37,887 bases of DNA from a bacterium. GTDB lineage: Bacteria; Krumholzibacteriota; Krumholzibacteriia; LZORAL124-64-63. Shown piece by piece: positions 36,174-37,887 of the stretch; the stretch's first letter is position 1; the number at the start of each line of letters is the position of its first letter. The stretch spans positions 1-37,887 of the forward strand of contig JAIFKS010000019.1 of NCBI GenBank assembly GCA_020049465.1, given 5' to 3'. The translations under genes and the position numbers were made by a program. The notes beneath the pieces were generated by a model. It saw only the letters and a program-made list of their open reading frames with translations. It did not search any database and had not been told where the DNA came from.

Positions 36174-37887
36174 TCAGCCCGCCGGGGGCGCGGCGGCCTC
36201 GTCCAGGCGTTGTCGCAGCAGATTGTCGTCGAGCCCCGCCAGAACCGCCGACAGCGCGGGCAGCGGCGGCGGCAGCCGGCGCGCGCCGACCGCATCGTCC
36301 GCGCGGGCTTCGTCCACCAGGCGCAGCACGTCGCGCAGGTGGGCCAGCCCGCGCGGCACGTGCTCCAGGAAGCCGCGGCGGCCCTTGACGAGGCTCAGGA
36401 ATCCGTAGGCGCCGAGGGCCTGCATCAGGCGCTGCAGCGCCGACGCCAGCACCATGGCGCGCACCGCCCCGGGCGTCAGCGCGGCGTCGAGGCGATCGTG
36501 CGCCTGCCCGGCGTAGCGTTCGATCAGCGCCTGCCGCCGATGGGCGCCGAGCGCGACATACGGATCCCACAGCAGGGAGGCCAGGTCGTAGCCGAACGGT
36601 CCGGGCCGCAGGCCCTGGAAATCGACCAGGCGCAGCCGCCCGTCGCGGACCAGGAGATTCTGCGACTGGTAGTCGCGGTGCAGCAGGTACGACGGCTGCG
36701 CGGCCACGGTCGCGGCCAGGGCCGCGAACTCGGGCGTCAGGGATTCGAGCGCCGCCCCGTCCAGCCCCAGGAGCCCGACCAGGAAGCGCTCGCGGAAATA
36801 GTCGGTCTCCCAGCGCAGCACCGTTTCGTCCAGGGCGCGGTCGAGAGCCACCGGGCATTCGACGCGGGCCGCTTCGGTGACCGCCTGCAGGCGGGCGATC
36901 TGGTCCGTCGCCAGTTCCCAGGCCGCGACCGCCTCCGGTTCATCGGCTTCGACGCCGGCGGCCAGCGAGTGCAGGCTGCGGCGGCCGAGGTCCTCCATCA
37001 GGACCATCTTCTCGTCGTCGTCCGCGCGCAGGATGGCCGCCGGTCCCAGGTCGTGCCGCGTCAGGAACGCCGCCAGGGCGACGAATCGCTCGTGCTCGGT
37101 GTCCGCCGGCGGGCTGACCATGGCCACCGCCGCCCAGTCCCCGCGCTGCAGGCGCCAGAAGCGCCGGTCCGAGCCGTGCCCGCGGATGCGTTCGATGGCC
37201 ACCGCCGGCGGCGGTGCAACGACCGCGGATCCTTCCGCTTCGGGCTGCGCGTCCAGCCACCGCGCGAAGGTGCCGACATCGCTCCAGGCGACGTTCGCCG
37301 GCATCCAGGCGCGCACGGCGCCCGGTTCGCGCGACAGCAGCTTCGCCAGCACGTCGACGAGCGACGAGGCGCCCTCGGGCACGTCGTCGAGGATCCGCCG
37401 CGCGAAGGCCCCCACGCCGGCGTAGGTGAGACGGCGGGCAACCGCCGACGACGCCGATGTCGCGGCGGGCCGGCCGGCCAACCGCAGCACGGCGCCCCGT
37501 CGTCGGCGACCTCGACCGTGTTGACGGAGGGACAATCCACCAGCAGCAGCGTGGCCACCGCGCCGCCCGCCCGGTGCGCCGCCAGCAGCGCCCCCAGATC
37601 GGCGTCGGTCAGCACGTCGCCGTTGTGCAGCAGGAAATGCGCCGCTTGCGCCAGGAACCCGCGCGCGCCGTGCAGGGCGCCGCCCGTGCCCAGGATCTCC
37701 GTCTCGGGGCTGAGCGTGAACCGGGCCGCGTCGGCGCGGGCGGCCACATGGGTGGACACCTGCGCGCCCAGGTGGTGCGTGTTGACGACGATCCGGTCCA
37801 CGCCCGCGCGGTCCAGGTTGGCCACGGCGATATCCAGCAGCGAAAGACCGCCCACCGGCAGCAGGGGCTTGGGCACCAGGTCGGTCA
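36174..37887 (-). CDS. Nucleotidyltransferase-sugar kinase fusion (MurU-AmgK type), frame-disrupted, 5' end off window
   Basis: From the window edge to about 37496 one frame encodes a sugar-nucleotidyltransferase: VPKPLLPVGG, VVNTHHLGAQ, and the metal-binding HNGDVLTD. The reading frame then ends in nonsense, while from 37493 the -1 frame continues the same domain (RLTYAGVGAFARRILDDVP, ANVAWSDVGTFARWL). It then runs into an aminoglycoside-phosphotransferase-fold kinase, with ERIRGHGSDRRFWRL, LMEDLGRRSL, the catalytic HRDYQSQN loop and the VDFQGLRPGPFGYDLASLLWDPY metal site. One missing base at the GGGGC tract around 37491-37499 would restore a single protein. The pair matches MurU and AmgK, the MurNAc-1-P recycling enzymes, here on one chain. 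Hexose-1-P substrates are also possible. A sequencing error or a true mutation would look alike here. Confidence 0.8.
   Translation of the reverse strand, partial: DRPGAQAPAAGGRSFAAGYRRGQPGPRGRGPDRRQHAPPGRAGVHPCGRPRRRGPVHAQPRDGDPGHGRRPARRARVPGASGAFPAAQRRRADRRRSGGAAGGAPGGRRGGHAAAGGLSLRQHGRGRRRRGAVLRLAGRPAATSASSAVARRLTYAGVGAFARRILDDVPEGASSLVDVLAKLLSREPGAVRAWMPANVAWSDVGTFARWLDAQPEAEGSAVVAPPPAVAIERIRGHGSDRRFWRLQRGDWAAVAMVSPPADTEHERFVALAAFLTRHDLGPAAILRADDDEKMVLMEDLGRRSLHSLAAGVEADEPEAVAAWELATDQIARLQAVTEAARVECPVALDRALDETVLRWETDYFRERFLVGLLGLDGAALESLTPEFAALAATVAAQPSYLLHRDYQSQNLLVRDGRLRLVDFQGLRPGPFGYDLASLLWDPYVALGAHRRQALIERYAGQAHDRLDAALTPGAVRAMVLASALQRLMQALGAYGFLSLVKGRRGFLEHVPRGLAHLRDVLRLVDEARADDAVGARRLPPPLPALSAVLAGLDDNLLRQRLDEAAAPPAG

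Noticed and set aside
37491..37499. Programmed -1 frameshift in the nucleotidyltransferase-kinase gene
   Set aside because: No X-XXY-YYZ slippery heptamer or clear downstream stimulator is seen, so base loss in the GGGGC tract is simpler.

Overview
The window is high-GC bacterial chromosome with dense, mostly tightly packed genes. The organism has two membranes: there is a complete TolC/adaptor/RND efflux operon, a Wzz-like chain-length protein with a lipid-linked saccharide flippase, several lipoproteins and a leader peptidase. Purine-rich Shine-Dalgarno sites precede most starts, and the clearest promoter is sigma-70-like (TTGACC, 17 nt, TACTAT ahead of the fumarase genes). Two-subunit class I fumarase, ThyX, a membrane pyrophosphatase, S9 peptidase and DUF3857/transglutaminase proteins would fit an uncultured Gram-negative lineage such as a high-GC member of the FCB superphylum (Krumholzibacteriota or Eisenbacteria type). 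That placement is inference from gene content only. The organism very probably decodes UGA as selenocysteine.

Layout. 1-89 (-): start of a probable aminotransferase, cut by the window edge. 331-3319 (-): K+-dependent membrane pyrophosphatase and a tandem FKBP lipoprotein. 3478-7741 (-): fumarase alpha and beta, Wzz-like protein and flippase, read as one unit from a promoter at 7799-7827. 7943-11354 (+): saccharopine-dehydrogenase-family oxidoreductase and S9 peptidase. 11444-13761 (+): Nat-type ABC ATPase and permease. 13762-15447 (-): signal peptidase I and a DMT transporter. 15617-21488 (+): TolC, adaptor and RND pump operon. 21594-24967 (+): long-form urocanate hydratase, ThyX and an ArsC-family selenoprotein whose reading frame is interrupted by UGA. 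25091-26882 (+): Tat-exported atypical SDR protein and a small lipoprotein. 26892-30954 (-): two DUF3857/transglutaminase-like exported proteins, one lacking the catalytic Cys. 31084-37887 (-): RlmI-like methyltransferase, endonuclease/exonuclease/phosphatase-fold lipoprotein, MFS transporter, 4-alpha-glucanotransferase, and a nucleotidyltransferase-sugar kinase fusion (MurU-AmgK type) carrying a one-base frame disruption and running off the window.

The most notable item is the selenoprotein at 24617-24967. An in-frame TGA occupies the first position of a thioredoxin-fold UxxC redox motif, and a hairpin with a GGUU loop starts 13 nt after the TGA, where a bacterial SECIS element is expected. 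An ordinary gene call would keep only a 66-codon C-terminal fragment. No gene-free stretch exceeds 300 bases; the largest is 90-330, which holds the hppA terminator and otherwise nothing I can identify. I see no tRNA, rRNA, CRISPR array, insertion sequence or phage gene.
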